From contig JBHGBM010000050.1 of assembly GCA_041946965.1 (NCBI GenBank), positions 1 to 39,691 of the forward strand: a DNA stretch of 39,691 nucleotides. The letters run 5' to 3'. Shown in pieces: positions 1 to 9,371 of this stretch. Both the position numbers and the translations under genes were made by a program. The notes beneath the pieces were generated by a model. The model worked only from the letters and a program-made list of their open reading frames with translations. It was not told the origin of the DNA and ran no database searches. The DNA is from JBHGBM01 sp041946965 (lineage in GTDB: Bacteria; Acidobacteriota; Terriglobia; Bryobacterales; Bryobacteraceae). Every line of letters begins with the position of its first letter. The stretch's first letter is position 1.

Positions 1-2996
1 TACGCTTCGCAGCGCGTCATGTAGCCGGCGTCGTTGCCGTGCCCGTCGAACTGCAACACGAGCAGCGGCGCGCCGGCGGCTTCGCGCGTGAAGTGCTTGA
101 TATAGGAGTCGGGGCCGCACTTGAAGTTGGTGATGTAGACCACGTGCAGGTTATCGTGCTCCGCCGCCATCCGGGCGACCTCCAGGATCTTGCGCCCCGA
201 GGCCCAGTACATGTTCTCCGTGCCGCAGCCGCTTTCGCGCCCGGTTACCAGGAAGTCCAGCGGCACCACGTTGGCGCCGTAGCGGTGCCGCAGCTTGCGC
301 GGGATGTCGCAATTGATGCCGCGGTCGTAAATGTTATAGCCGCGGCCCACCAGGATGAGCCCCGGCTCGCCGGTACGCTCGAGCGTCTCCATGGCGGCGC
401 GGCCCGCCTCCAGCAGCCTGGCGGAGAACTCGCGCTGCGCCGCATAGGCGGCGTCCACGGCGCGGTCGCTCGCGCGGCGGTTCACGCCCAGCCGCTGCAT
501 GGTCTGGACCAGCGCCTTCTTAATCTGCTCCGGCCCCATCTGGAAGTGCAGCGTGGGAATGAGGAACTTGGCCGCGTACCGTTCCAGCCGCGGCGCCGCG
601 CGCAGCACGAACGGCAGCGTCTGGTTCCACGGGCAGTAGTGCGAGCTGGAGTTGTCGCCCTGAGCCGTCTCCGAATCGATGATGTTCGGCACCAGCAGGT
701 AGTCGACCCGGGATTCCTCCACAAGCGCCAGCGCGTGCCCGTGCGCCACCTGGACGGGGAAGCAGGGCTGCGCCACCGCCATCTCAATGCCGGCCGCCGC
801 GATGCGCGGATCGGTAATGGGCGAGAGCACAGTCTCAAAGCCTAGCTCGGAGAGGTAGCGGTGCCAGAACGGGAAGCGCTCGAAGCTCGACATGGCATTG
901 GGCAGCCCGATCTTGAAGCCGCCCTTCACCGTGGATTTCTGGATTTCGGCGACCAGCTTCTCCCGGAAAGCGAACAGGTCTTCGATCACCGGCTTGCGCC
1001 CGCTGGGCGACGGTTTGCGGAACTTGTCCGAGCACTTGTCGCCCCAGAAGCTGCGGCTGCCCTCGATGTTGAATTCCTTGATGTCGCACAGGTTCGAGCA
1101 CGCCTTGCACACGAAGTCCCGCGTGGACATCTTCAGGTTCTGGAGGTTGTAACCGCGGAAGCGCGTCCGGCCGCCGGTGGCCTGATGCCACTGCCGTGCG
1201 ATCAGCGCCATGCCGATGGCGCCCATCACGCCGTTGTACGGCGGCACCGTGATCTTCTTGCCCAAAACGGAGGCGAAGGCGGCGGCCACGGCGTCGTTGT
1301 ACGCCGTGCCTCCCTGGAAATAAATGACGTTGCCGATCTTCCGCCCGCGGACCACGCGGTTCAGATAGTTGAGCGCGATGGAATAGGCCAGGCCCGCCAC
1401 GATCCCCGGCACCGTCTCGCCCTTGTGCATCCATCCGTTGACATCGCGCTCCATGAACACCGTGCAGCGCTCGCCGAGCCGCGTGGGCGCCGGCGCGGAA
1501 AGCGCCAGCTTGGCGAACTCGCCCTTGATGCTGATGCCGAGTTTCTCCGCCTGCTCCTCCAGGAACGACCCGGTGCCCGCCGCGCAGGCTTCGTTCATGG
1601 CGAAGTCCACCACCACGCCGTTTTCGATGGAGATGAACTTGGAGTCCTGCCCGCCGATCTCGAAAATGGTGTCCACGGGCTCGCCGCCGAGCGTGGTGCT
1701 GATGTGCCAGGCCCCGGTCTTGTGCGCGGTGATCTCGTCGTTCACCGAATCGGCGCCCACGAACTCCGCGATCAGTTCGCGCCCGCTGCCGGTGGTGCCC
1801 ACCCCGAGAATGTCCAGCCGGGCGCCCCACAGCCGCTCGACTTCGAACAGACCCTCCTGCACGGCTTCGATGGGACGGCCCGCGGTGCGCAGATACACGT
1901 CATGAATCACCGCGCCGGTATCGTCCATCACCACGACGTTGGTCGACACCGAGCCGATATCCAGCCCCAGATACGCGGGGATGCGCGCATCGCCGGCCGG
2001 AGGCGCGTACTTCGGCACACGGTCGCGCAGCAGGACCACGCGGTCCATCGCGAGCGCCTGCGTGTCCTGGGCGCGATCGCCGGCCTCGTGCTGCGCCAGG
2101 CGGTGGATCTCGCGGAAGGTGCGCTTGCGGGTTTCTTCGGTTTCCAGGATGGCCGTGCCGATCGCGCCGCACCAGGCGTACTGTTCGGGAACGAAGAGGT
2201 CCGCCTCGCCCAGCCCGAACGCTTCGCGCAACGCACCGGTAACGCCCTGGTTGAGAGCCACGGCCCCGATCAGCGCCACGGGAGCTTCCGCCTTTCGCCC
2301 CTTCACGATGCTGCTCTTGAAATTGCGCGCCACGGCATCGCAAAGGCCGCGCAGGATCTCCGCCGGCGAGTAGCCCTTCTGCTGCGCGTGGATCATGTCG
2401 CTCTTGGCGAACACGGAACAGCGGCCGGCGATGCGCGCCGAGCAGCCCGCCGTACACACGATGCCGCCCACTTCCTCCACCGAGTAGCGCATGCGCAGCG
2501 CCTGCTGGTCGAGGAAAGAGCCGGTGCCGGCGGCGCACTCGCCGCTGCGGTCGTAATCGGAGATGACGCCGTTTTCCAGACGAATGTACTTGGAGCTTTC
2601 CCCGCCGATCTCGAAAACCGTCTTCACGTTCGGGTAGAAGCTGGCCATCATGCGCGCGATGGCCTTGAACTCGTTTTCGAAATACAGTCCCAGGATCTTG
2701 GCGATGGCGCGTCCGCCCGAGCCGGTGACCCGCATGCCCTCGATGCCGGATTCCGGCACGTGTTCATACATCTCCTGGAGCAGATCGTAGGTGGATTGGA
2801 TGGGGCTGCCCATGATGCGCCGGTACTCGGAGAGCACCATGGGGACGCGCTTGCCCCTGGGGGTCTCCCACTCCCCCAGGCGGAAAGCCGGGTTGCCGGC
2901 GCACAGGGCTTGCAGGGCGAGCCGGTCTCCCGGTTGACCCAGGGCAGCCAGCTTGACACTGATCGCGCCGATGTCCAATCCGATGTTTATGCCCAT
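1..2996 (-). CDS. Two-domain BadF/HgdC-type activator ATPase fused to DUF2229 region (3' end outside window)
   Basis: The reading frame is open from ATG 2996 to the window edge (998 codons seen, no stop), so the C-terminus is missing. Two ASKHA ATPase domains of the BcrA/BadF/BadG/HgdC family are visible: domain 1 opens with GINIGLDIGAIS (residues 2-13) and domain 2 with YLGLDIGSVS (from 342). Each carries the cysteine pair that binds a bridging [4Fe-4S] in the family: C154 (GECAAGTGSF) and C193 (GRCSVFAKS), then C471 (EACAAGTGSF) and C511 (GERCTVF). A linker follows with C630, C633, C637 and C655, then a DUF2229/HgdB-like part with QPCFPVQ, HYCPWNQ and LQFDGHGNDAGYMTR. By family, such proteins use ATP hydrolysis to drive low-potential electrons into a partner or fused dehydratase/double-cubane-type reductase. 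The substrate cannot be told. It is divergent from metK and no separate dehydratase subunits are in view. Confidence 0.88.
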   Translation of the reverse strand, partial: MGINIGLDIGAISVKLAALGQPGDRLALQALCAGNPAFRLGEWETPRGKRVPMVLSEYRRIMGSPIQSTYDLLQEMYEHVPESGIEGMRVTGSGGRAIAKILGLYFENEFKAIARMMASFYPNVKTVFEIGGESSKYIRLENGVISDYDRSGECAAGTGSFLDQQALRMRYSVEEVGGIVCTAGCSARIAGRCSVFAKSDMIHAQQKGYSPAEILRGLCDAVARNFKSSIVKGRKAEAPVALIGAVALNQGVTGALREAFGLGEADLFVPEQYAWCGAIGTAILETEETRKRTFREIHRLAQHEAGDRAQDTQALAMDRVVLLRDRVPKYAPPAGDARIPAYLGLDIGSVSTNVVVMDDTGAVIHDVYLRTAGRPIEAVQEGLFEVERLWGARLDILGVGTTGSGRELIAEFVGADSVNDEITAHKTGAWHISTTLGGEPVDTIFEIGGQDSKFISIENGVVVDFAMNEACAAGTGSFLEEQAEKLGISIKGEFAKLALSAPAPTRLGERCTVFMERDVNGWMHKGETVPGIVAGLAYSIALNYLNRVVRGRKIGNVIYFQGGTAYNDAVAAAFASVLGKKITVPPYNGVMGAIGMALIARQWHQATGGRTRFRGYNLQNLKMSTRDFVCKACSNLCDIKEFNIEGSRSFWGDKCSDKFRKPSPSGRKPVIEDLFAFREKLVAEIQKSTVKGGFKIGLPNAMSSFERFPFWHRYLSELGFETVLSPITDPRIAAAGIEMAVAQPCFPVQVAHGHALALVEESRVDYLLVPNIIDSETAQGDNSSSHYCPWNQTLPFVLRAAPRLERYAAKFLIPTLHFQMGPEQIKKALVQTMQRLGVNRRASDRAVDAAYAAQREFSARLLEAGRAAMETLERTGEPGLILVGRGYNIYDRGINCDIPRKLRHRYGANVVPLDFLVTGRESGCGTENMYWASGRKILEVARMAAEHDNLHVVYITNFKCGPDSYIKHFTREAAGAPLLVLQFDGHGNDAGYMTRCEA

Positions 2997-3191
2997 TAGG
3001 TCTGCCTGATTCAACATGATACGGAATTCCGGCTCCGATTCCACGGGGCTGGAGGCGAACGGGCGATTCCGGCGGGTGTACGGCGAAATTACGGCCTGAA
3101 CGGCAACCGCCCGCAGACGGGTGCAACCGGGTTCTCGCAGCGAGGACGGCTCCTCGGCGCGCCGGATTGGCGCCCGCCGGCGCCAGCCGAA

Positions 3192-3221
3192 TTGACGGCC
3201 CCGCGCCGCGTCCGTTACACT
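3192..3221 (+). promoter_or_regulatory. Sigma-70-like promoter of metK-ahcY
   Basis: TTGACG (3192-3197) and TACACT (3216-3221) are separated by 18 bases. The predicted transcript starts near 3228 and has a leader of about 54 bases with a ribosome site CAGGAG at 3271-3276 before the metK ATG. Upstream in the 285-base divergent gap there is a six-base-pair stem, CGAGGA/TCCTCG with loop CGGC (about 3140-3157), of unknown role. I could not fit a SAM or SAH riboswitch to the leader. Confidence 0.5.
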
Positions 3222-3281
3222 GAAGCGTTCTATCTCCTTTGCGACCCGCTCTGCGCAGGGCTATTCATTCCAGGAGTTGAA

Positions 3282-4448
<1,167 letters not shown>

Positions 4449-4464
4449 CACCAAGGAGGACATT

Positions 4465-5745
4465 ATGGCAGCCGAATCGCAAACTCAAGTAGCCTGCGAC
4501 ATCAAGGACCTGGCGCTGGCGGACCTTGGCAAGCGCCGTACCGAATGGGCCTTCCAGTCCATGCCGGTATTGCAGACCATCCGCAAGCAGTTCATCAAGA
4601 CGCAGCCTCTGGCGGGCGTGCGCATCTCCGCCTGCCTGCACGTCACCACCGAAACCGCCAACCTCATGATCACCCTCCGGGACGGCGGCGCGCAGGTGGC
4701 GCTCTGCGCCTCCAATCCGCTCTCCACCCAGGACGATGTCGCCGCCACGCTGGTCCGCGACTATGGCGTTCCGGTGTTCGCCATCAAGGGTGAATCCAAC
4801 GAGATTTACTACCAGCACCTGACCGCCGCCGCCGAGCACGGCCCCATGATCACCATGGACGACGGCGCCGACCTGGTGACGCTGCTCCACACCAAGCGGC
4901 CCGAACTGGCCGGGAGCGTGCTGGGCGGCACCGAAGAAACCACCACCGGCGTCATCCGGCTGCGCGCCATGGCGCGTGAAGGCGTCCTCAAGTATCCCAT
5001 CATCGCGGTCAACGACGCCCTTACGAAACACCTGTTCGACAACCGCTACGGCACCGGGCAGAGCACCATCGATGGCATCATCCGCGCCACCAACATCCTG
5101 CTGGCCGGGATGAACGTGGTGGTGGCCGGCTACGGCTGGTGCGGGCGCGGCGTCTCGATGCGGGCGCGCGGGCTGGGCGCCAACGTGATCGTGACCGAAA
5201 TCGATCCGACCAAGGCGATCGAAGCCGTGATGGACGGCTTCCGCGTCATGTCCATGCACGAAGCCGCCGCCATCGGCGACGTGTTCGTGACCGTGACCGG
5301 CAACAAGCACGTGATCTCGCGCGACCATTTCGAGAAGCTGAAGAACGGCGCCATCCTTTGCAACTCGGGCCACTTCAATGTCGAGATCGACCTGGAGAGC
5401 CTGGGACGCGCGTGCAACTCCCGCCGGCAGACGCGCGAGTTCGTGGAAGAGTACGCGTTCCGCGACGGGCGGCGCATCTACGTCCTCGGCGAGGGCCGCC
5501 TGATCAACCTGGCCGCCGCCGAAGGCCATCCCGCCTCGGTAATGGACATGAGCTTCGCCAACCAGGCGCTTTCGGCGGAGTACATGACCAAGCACCACAG
5601 CGAGCTCGATCGGAAGGTGTACTCGGTCCCCGAGTTCCTGGACAAGCAGGTGGCCAAGATGAAGCTGGACTCGATGGGTATCAAGATCGACCGCCTTACT
5701 CCGGAGCAGGAAGCTTATCTGGCCGGCTGGGCCGAAGGAACCTAG
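4465..5745 (+). CDS. ahcY: Adenosylhomocysteinase (short form)
   Basis: It hydrolyses S-adenosylhomocysteine to adenosine and homocysteine, relieving product inhibition of methyltransferases. The N-terminal substrate domain has LHVTTETANLMITLRDGG and SNPLSTQDDVAATL. The NAD-binding Rossmann region is VVAGYGWCGRGVS followed by VIVTEIDPTKAIEAVMDGF, and NSGHFNVEID and GRLINLAAAEGHPASVMDMS are typical late motifs. At 426 residues it matches the short bacterial/archaeal type that lacks the roughly 40-residue insertion of eukaryote-like enzymes. A strong ribosome site AAGGAGG (4453-4459) lies 5 bases before the ATG. It is the second gene of an operon with metK. Confidence 0.97.
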   Translation: MAAESQTQVACDIKDLALADLGKRRTEWAFQSMPVLQTIRKQFIKTQPLAGVRISACLHVTTETANLMITLRDGGAQVALCASNPLSTQDDVAATLVRDYGVPVFAIKGESNEIYYQHLTAAAEHGPMITMDDGADLVTLLHTKRPELAGSVLGGTEETTTGVIRLRAMAREGVLKYPIIAVNDALTKHLFDNRYGTGQSTIDGIIRATNILLAGMNVVVAGYGWCGRGVSMRARGLGANVIVTEIDPTKAIEAVMDGFRVMSMHEAAAIGDVFVTVTGNKHVISRDHFEKLKNGAILCNSGHFNVEIDLESLGRACNSRRQTREFVEEYAFRDGRRIYVLGEGRLINLAAAEGHPASVMDMSFANQALSAEYMTKHHSELDRKVYSVPEFLDKQVAKMKLDSMGIKIDRLTPEQEAYLAGWAEGT

Positions 5746-5746
5746 C

Positions 5747-5768
5747 GGGGACAGACGAATCTGTCCCC
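5747..5768. repeat. REP-like perfect hairpin
   Basis: GGGGACAGA (5747-5755) and TCTGTCCCC (5760-5768) form a perfect nine-base-pair stem with loop CGAA, starting 2 bases after the ahcY stop. No T-run follows on either side, so it is not a textbook intrinsic terminator. The GGGACAGA/TCTGTCCC core resembles extragenic palindromes associated with REP-type (RAYT) transposases; that assignment is from memory. It may still stabilise the 3' end of the metK-ahcY mRNA. Confidence 0.6.
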
Positions 5769-5778
5769 AAGCGAAACC

Positions 5779-5800
5779 CTGACACCGCATTCTGTGTCGG
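5779..5800. repeat. Second extragenic hairpin (CTGACAC/GTGTCGG)
   Basis: CTGACAC (5779-5785) pairs with GTGTCGG (5794-5800), seven pairs including one T-G, around the loop CGCATTCT. It lies 10 bases after the first hairpin. Its core CCTGACACC (5778-5786) occurs again at 39680-39688 at the window edge, which suggests a dispersed repeat family. Confidence 0.45.
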
Positions 5801-6017
5801 CCGATAAGCGGATCTATTATCTGCCCATTCGCGTCGTGCCGTTCGGCGCCGGCGTGGCGCTCCATTTCCACGACTTCGCGACCGCGTCCAGCAAGCCCGT
5901 TTGGGGGGGCCGCGCATGTTAAGCCGTTTCGGCCTGTCCGCGGATGGACGATACGTCTCTTTCGCGAACCGGGAGAAGCAGAATGCGGACCTGATGCCGG
6001 TGGAGAATCTCCGCTAA
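5797..6017 (+). pseudogene. Remnant C-terminus of a PD40/WD40-like beta-propeller protein, frameshifted
   Basis: Two adjacent frames read as one protein tail. Frame 1 gives ADKRIYYLPIRVVPFGAGVA then LHFHDFATASSKPVWGG and stops at 5920-5922. The next frame gives PRMLSRFGLSADGRYVSF then ANREKQNADLMPVENLR and ends at TAA 6015-6017. The last blade with SxDGRYV and a DLMxVENxR-type end is typical of propeller domains on winged-helix regulators and kinases of Solibacter-like bacteria. The frames join if the seven-G run at 5903-5909 had eight Gs; the 221-base length is also one base short of whole codons. There is no start and no N-terminal part, and hairpin repeats abut the 5' end, so this is decayed debris rather than a working gene. 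Confidence 0.65.
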
Positions 6018-6367
6018 TCCGGCCGCTTCGGTTCCACCATCTTGCTCAGGTCCAGAAGGTGCTGCGGCTCGAAATCCGCGCGCGACCATTTGCGGTCGCG
6101 GGCGAACTCCACGCCGACGAAATAGCCGATTTCGCGGAACACGCAATAGCGTACCGTGCCCGCCAGGGTCTTCCCGCCGCAGCGCAGCCGCATGCGGCGG
6201 CCGGGGGGAACCGGCGTGTCGAGTTGGACGCAGGCGCCCGAGGTGCAGATGTCTTCCAGCAGGGCCGTGGCCTTGCGCGTGCGGCCGGCCGGGTCGCGCC
6301 ATGCGGCCTCAACCATGTCCGCACACAACATTCGAACTTCCGAGCGCCGTTCCCGCATAACCCACAT
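6014..6367 (-). CDS. PilZ-domain protein
   Basis: PilZ domains bind cyclic di-GMP. The usual RxxxR motif is present as R8-S-E-V-R12, and 27 residues later the (D/N)xSxxG motif appears as D39-I-C-T-S-G44, with cysteine in place of the usual serine. The rest (GRRMRLRCGGKTLAGTVRYC, then VFREIGYFVGVEFA) fits the beta-barrel core of a single-domain protein of 117 residues. The frame is open further upstream to 6604, but that would overlap the promoter and start of the neighbour at 6453, so ATG 6367 is preferred; ATG 6358 is also possible. The ribosome site is weak. Its stop codon overlaps the propeller remnant end on the other strand. Confidence 0.7.
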   Translation of the reverse strand: MWVMRERRSEVRMLCADMVEAAWRDPAGRTRKATALLEDICTSGACVQLDTPVPPGRRMRLRCGGKTLAGTVRYCVFREIGYFVGVEFARDRKWSRADFEPQHLLDLSKMVEPKRPD

Positions 6368-6431
6368 ATCGGCGCAGCCCGCCCGCGCCTTTAAACCCGT
6401 TGTACCACAGCCGCTTGCGCGGTGCGGTCCG

Positions 6432-6440
6432 TGATATACT
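6432..6440 (+). promoter_or_regulatory. Extended -10 promoter of the HExxH protein gene
   Basis: TG (6432-6433), one base, then TATACT (6435-6440) form an extended -10 element. Transcription should begin near 6447, only about 6 bases before the ATG at 6453, and no Shine-Dalgarno sequence is present. No convincing -35 hexamer was found, as expected for extended -10 promoters. Confidence 0.45.
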
Positions 6441-6452
6441 GGTTCCCCTCCC

Positions 6453-7709
6453 ATGCGCGCGCTGGCCACGGCCCTGGTTCTGCTTTCCTCACCCGCGGCC
6501 GCGGACTGGCTCAAACTGGCGACGGAGGATTTCGAACTGCTCACCGCCGCCGGCGAGCGGCGCGCCCGGGGATGGGCCGGGACCCTCGACCAGGTGCGGC
6601 GCACCTTCCGCGCCCCGCCGTCCGCCAGAGGCTTGCGTCTGGTGGTCTTTGGCTCACGCCGGGATTTCGAGCCGTACCGTGTCGGCGCCGCCGCATCGGC
6701 ATATCACGTGCGCTCGCTCGGGCGCGACTGGATCGTGGCCTGCAATCCCACTCCGGAAACCCTGGCCCATGAGTACATGCACGTGCTGCTCACATCCGCC
6801 GGGCTCGAAAGCAAACCCTGGCTCAGCGAAGGCCTGGCCGAACTCTACACGGCCAACCAGCCGCCGCCCGCCGTGGCGGATGCCGAATGGCTCACCGTGG
6901 ACCGGCTACTGGCGGCCACACGCGATTCCAAGCTCTACGCCGAGCCGGCATTCTATGCCCGCAGTTGGGCGCTGGTCCACATGCTGCATTTTTCCGTCGA
7001 TTACCGCACGGGCGCCGCCACGTTCCTCAAAGCGATGGCCGCGGGCAGCACGGAGGCGGATGCCTTCCGCGCCGCCTTTGGGAAGTCGCTCACCCAAGTG
7101 GAGGCCGACCTGACCGGGCATATCCGCTATGCGCGGTGGCGGGGCACCCTGATGGCGAGAGCGCCGCGCTTGCCGTTGCGCGCCACGGTGCGCACCCTGA
7201 ATCCCGAGTTGGACCTGGCCGAACTGCTGGCGGCCATTCGCAAGCCGCCCTGCCCGTATTACGCCCGGGCGGCGGAACTCGGCTCCAGGAACACGCAGCT
7301 CTGGTTTGCCTACGCCACCCTGTGCCGTCCGGAGGCGCGCGAAGCCGCACTCACCCGCGCTCTGGCGCTGCAACCCGATTTCACCGAGGCCCGCCTGCAA
7401 TTGGCGTTCGACCTGGTGGAGGAGGGAAAGTACGCGGCCGCGGTCGATCACCTGAGGCGAATCCCGCGCGTGGTCAGCGACCGCGCCGGCCCTTACTTCC
7501 GCGCACTCTCGCTGGCGCTGTTCAAGTTGGGGCGCATCACGGAATGCCGCAGGGCCGCCGAAGGCGCGCTCAGATTCGCCCGCAACGCGGCGGAAGCGGA
7601 CGAGGCCCGGAGCCTGCTGGAACAGGCTATTTCTTCAACTCCTCCACCAGCGCCGGCACCACCTGAAACAGGTCGCCCACAATGCCGTAATCGGCCACTT
7701 CAAAAATAG
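6453..7709 (+). CDS. Secreted HExxH metallopeptidase-like protein with C-terminal repeats
   Basis: The 418-residue product has a short signal peptide (MRALATALVLLSSPAAADW). The gluzincin-type zinc motif is LAHEYMHVLL with H106, E107 and H110, followed by WLSEGLAELY where E126 is the likely third ligand; this arrangement is seen in Peptidase_MA-like/DUF1570 families. The C-terminal half (from about residue 250) is alanine-rich and helical and reads as tetratricopeptide-like repeats, for example ALTRALALQPDFTEARLQLA and AAAVDHLRRIPRVVSDRAG. The N-terminal lead-in of surface beta strands and the motif suggest a periplasmic protease, but the substrate is unknown. The last 83 bases overlap the convergent etfA, and the tail rich in Pro (SSTPPPAPAPPETGR) comes from that overlap. 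Confidence 0.75.
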   Translation: MRALATALVLLSSPAAADWLKLATEDFELLTAAGERRARGWAGTLDQVRRTFRAPPSARGLRLVVFGSRRDFEPYRVGAAASAYHVRSLGRDWIVACNPTPETLAHEYMHVLLTSAGLESKPWLSEGLAELYTANQPPPAVADAEWLTVDRLLAATRDSKLYAEPAFYARSWALVHMLHFSVDYRTGAATFLKAMAAGSTEADAFRAAFGKSLTQVEADLTGHIRYARWRGTLMARAPRLPLRATVRTLNPELDLAELLAAIRKPPCPYYARAAELGSRNTQLWFAYATLCRPEAREAALTRALALQPDFTEARLQLAFDLVEEGKYAAAVDHLRRIPRVVSDRAGPYFRALSLALFKLGRITECRRAAEGALRFARNAAEADEARSLLEQAISSTPPPAPAPPETGRPQCRNRPLQK

Positions 7710-8583
7710 GTGCTTCGGCGTCCTTGTTGATGGCCACGATGGTGCGGCTGCCTTTCATCCCAACCAGGTGCTGTATGGCCCCGGAGATGCCCACCGCGAC
7801 GTACAGCTTGGGCGCCACCGTCTGCCCCGAGCTGCCTACCTGCCGCTCCATCGGCAGCCAGCCGGCGTCGCAGATGGGCCGCGAGGCGGCCAACTCCGCT
7901 CCCATGGCCTGCGCCAGTTTCTCCACCAGCGGAATGTTGTCGGCCTCCTTGATGCCGCGGCCCACGGAAACGATGATCTCCGCCGCGCCCAGGTCGACGG
8001 CCCGCTGCGCTTCGCGGAATAGTTCCCCGGGCCTGGCGCGGATCTGGCCGGCCTCCAGCCGGGGCGCGAACTTCTCCAGCGGCGCCGAACCCGTCTCCAC
8101 CTGGTCGCCGCGCCAGGCGCCCGCCTGTAGCGACGCAAACCACGGGGGATCGCCCGCGAACCGCATATCCGCGTTGACCTTGCCCTGGTACAACTGCCGC
8201 ACCAGCACCAGCGCGCCGTTCTCTACCCGGTGCGAGACCACATCGCTCACCGCCACGCGCCCCAGCGACGCCGCCAGCTTGGGCAGGAAATCGCGCACCT
8301 GGTAGGTGTGCGGCATGAGCACCAGCTTGGGCCGGTCTTTTTCGACGAGCTGGCGGAAAGCGAGGCTGTAGGCGTCAGCGGTGTACTCGTTGAGGAGCTC
8401 ATGCTCGACGGCATAGACCCGGTCGAGCGCCTTGGCTGCAAGATCGCCGGCGGGCGCGCCCACCGCCGCCGCCCGCACGGGCAGGCCAAGCTGTTTACCG
8501 AACTGCTGCGCCGCCGCAAGCGTCTCCCAAGACATGCGGTTCCATTCCCCGCCCCGCTGCTCCAGGATCGCCAGGATGCTCAT
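7627..8583 (-). CDS. etfA: Electron transfer flavoprotein alpha subunit
   Basis: EtfA and EtfB form a soluble FAD-containing heterodimer that carries electrons between acyl-CoA-type dehydrogenases and the quinone pool or other partners. The 318-residue product has the FAD-domain signature at its C-terminus: SRPICDAGWLPMERQVGSSG, then LYVAVGISGAIQHLVGMKGS and TIVAINKDAEAPIFEVADYG. Its ATG overlaps the etfB stop as ATGA at 8580-8583, so the two are translationally coupled. The 3' end overlaps the convergent gene by 83 bases. Confidence 0.96.
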   Translation of the reverse strand: MSILAILEQRGGEWNRMSWETLAAAQQFGKQLGLPVRAAAVGAPAGDLAAKALDRVYAVEHELLNEYTADAYSLAFRQLVEKDRPKLVLMPHTYQVRDFLPKLAASLGRVAVSDVVSHRVENGALVLVRQLYQGKVNADMRFAGDPPWFASLQAGAWRGDQVETGSAPLEKFAPRLEAGQIRARPGELFREAQRAVDLGAAEIIVSVGRGIKEADNIPLVEKLAQAMGAELAASRPICDAGWLPMERQVGSSGQTVAPKLYVAVGISGAIQHLVGMKGSRTIVAINKDAEAPIFEVADYGIVGDLFQVVPALVEELKK

Positions 8584-9344
8584 AGCACGCGCGCCTCGAA
8601 CCGCAGTTTCTCAACCAGCCTGGCCGCCGCTTCCCGGGGTCCGCCGTCGAACAGTTGCGTCTGCTTGGTGCGCTGCGGCATGTACAGGCGCTCGGTTACG
8701 ATGAGCGGCGGCGCCGCGCCGCCGAGCTCCGCCGCGGTTAGCCGCCTGATCTCTTTGTTCTTGGCCTTCTTGATCCCCATCAGGGTGGCGTAGCGCAGCT
8801 TCTTGATGCCCGATTGAATCGTCAGCAGCGCGGGCAGCGGCAGTTCCAAGTGCTGGAACCAGCCGTTTTCGAGTTCGCGCTTTACGCGAACGGATCCGTC
8901 GAGCTTCTCCACCTGCATGATGATGGTGGCGTGCGGCAGGCCCATCAGCTCGGCGAGGATGACGCCGGTCTGGCCGCAGCCAAGGTCGTCGGATTGCAGC
9001 CCGGTCAGCACCAGGTCGGGCTTTTCCGGCTCCAGCGCGCGCGCCATCAGCCGCGCCACCCCCAGCGGGTCGAGCGCGTCGAGGTCTTCTTCCTCGATGT
9101 GGATGGCGCGGTCGGCGCCCTTGGCCAGCGCCTCCCGGATGGTCTGTGCCGCGCGCGCCGGGCCGGCGCACAGCACCACGACCTCTCCGCCGTGCTTTTC
9201 TTTCTGTTGCAGGCCCTCTTCCAGGGCGTAGGCGTCCGGCTCGTTGATTTCATACGCCAGCCCCGAGTCCTGGATGCGATGGCCTTCAATGCGCAACGCG
9301 GAATCGCGCGCGGGAACCTGCTTGATCGAGACGACGATCTTCAT
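8580..9344 (-). CDS. etfB: Electron transfer flavoprotein beta subunit
   Basis: The partner of EtfA, 254 residues. MKIVVSIKQVPARDSALRI, NEPDAYALEEGLQ, VVVLCAGPARAAQTIREALA and GADRAIHI are typical of the nucleotide-binding domain, and LVLTGLQSDDLGCGQTGVIL and LPALLTIQSGIKKLRYATL are the later signatures of the family. It lies 27 bases downstream of fabF and overlaps etfA by 4 bases, so it belongs to the acpP-fabF-etfBA transcript. Whether it is bifurcating or an ordinary Etf cannot be settled from position alone. Confidence 0.96.
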   Translation of the reverse strand: MKIVVSIKQVPARDSALRIEGHRIQDSGLAYEINEPDAYALEEGLQQKEKHGGEVVVLCAGPARAAQTIREALAKGADRAIHIEEEDLDALDPLGVARLMARALEPEKPDLVLTGLQSDDLGCGQTGVILAELMGLPHATIIMQVEKLDGSVRVKRELENGWFQHLELPLPALLTIQSGIKKLRYATLMGIKKAKNKEIRRLTAAELGGAAPPLIVTERLYMPQRTKQTQLFDGGPREAAARLVEKLRFEARVL

Positions 9345-9371
9345 AGCGCGGGCAGACTGCGCGCCTGCCCG

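Noticed and set aside
861..2999. Long open frame on the plus strand (712 residues)
   Set aside because: It is antisense to the dual-activator ATPase frame, with an Arg/His/Ala-rich sequence and no domain, as expected in high-GC DNA.
3222..3281. SAM or SAH riboswitch in the metK leader
   Set aside because: The leader is only about 54 bases and I found no conserved core or paired helices of these classes.
5747..5768. Intrinsic terminator of metK-ahcY
   Set aside because: The stem is strong but no T-run follows; a repeat origin explains it better.
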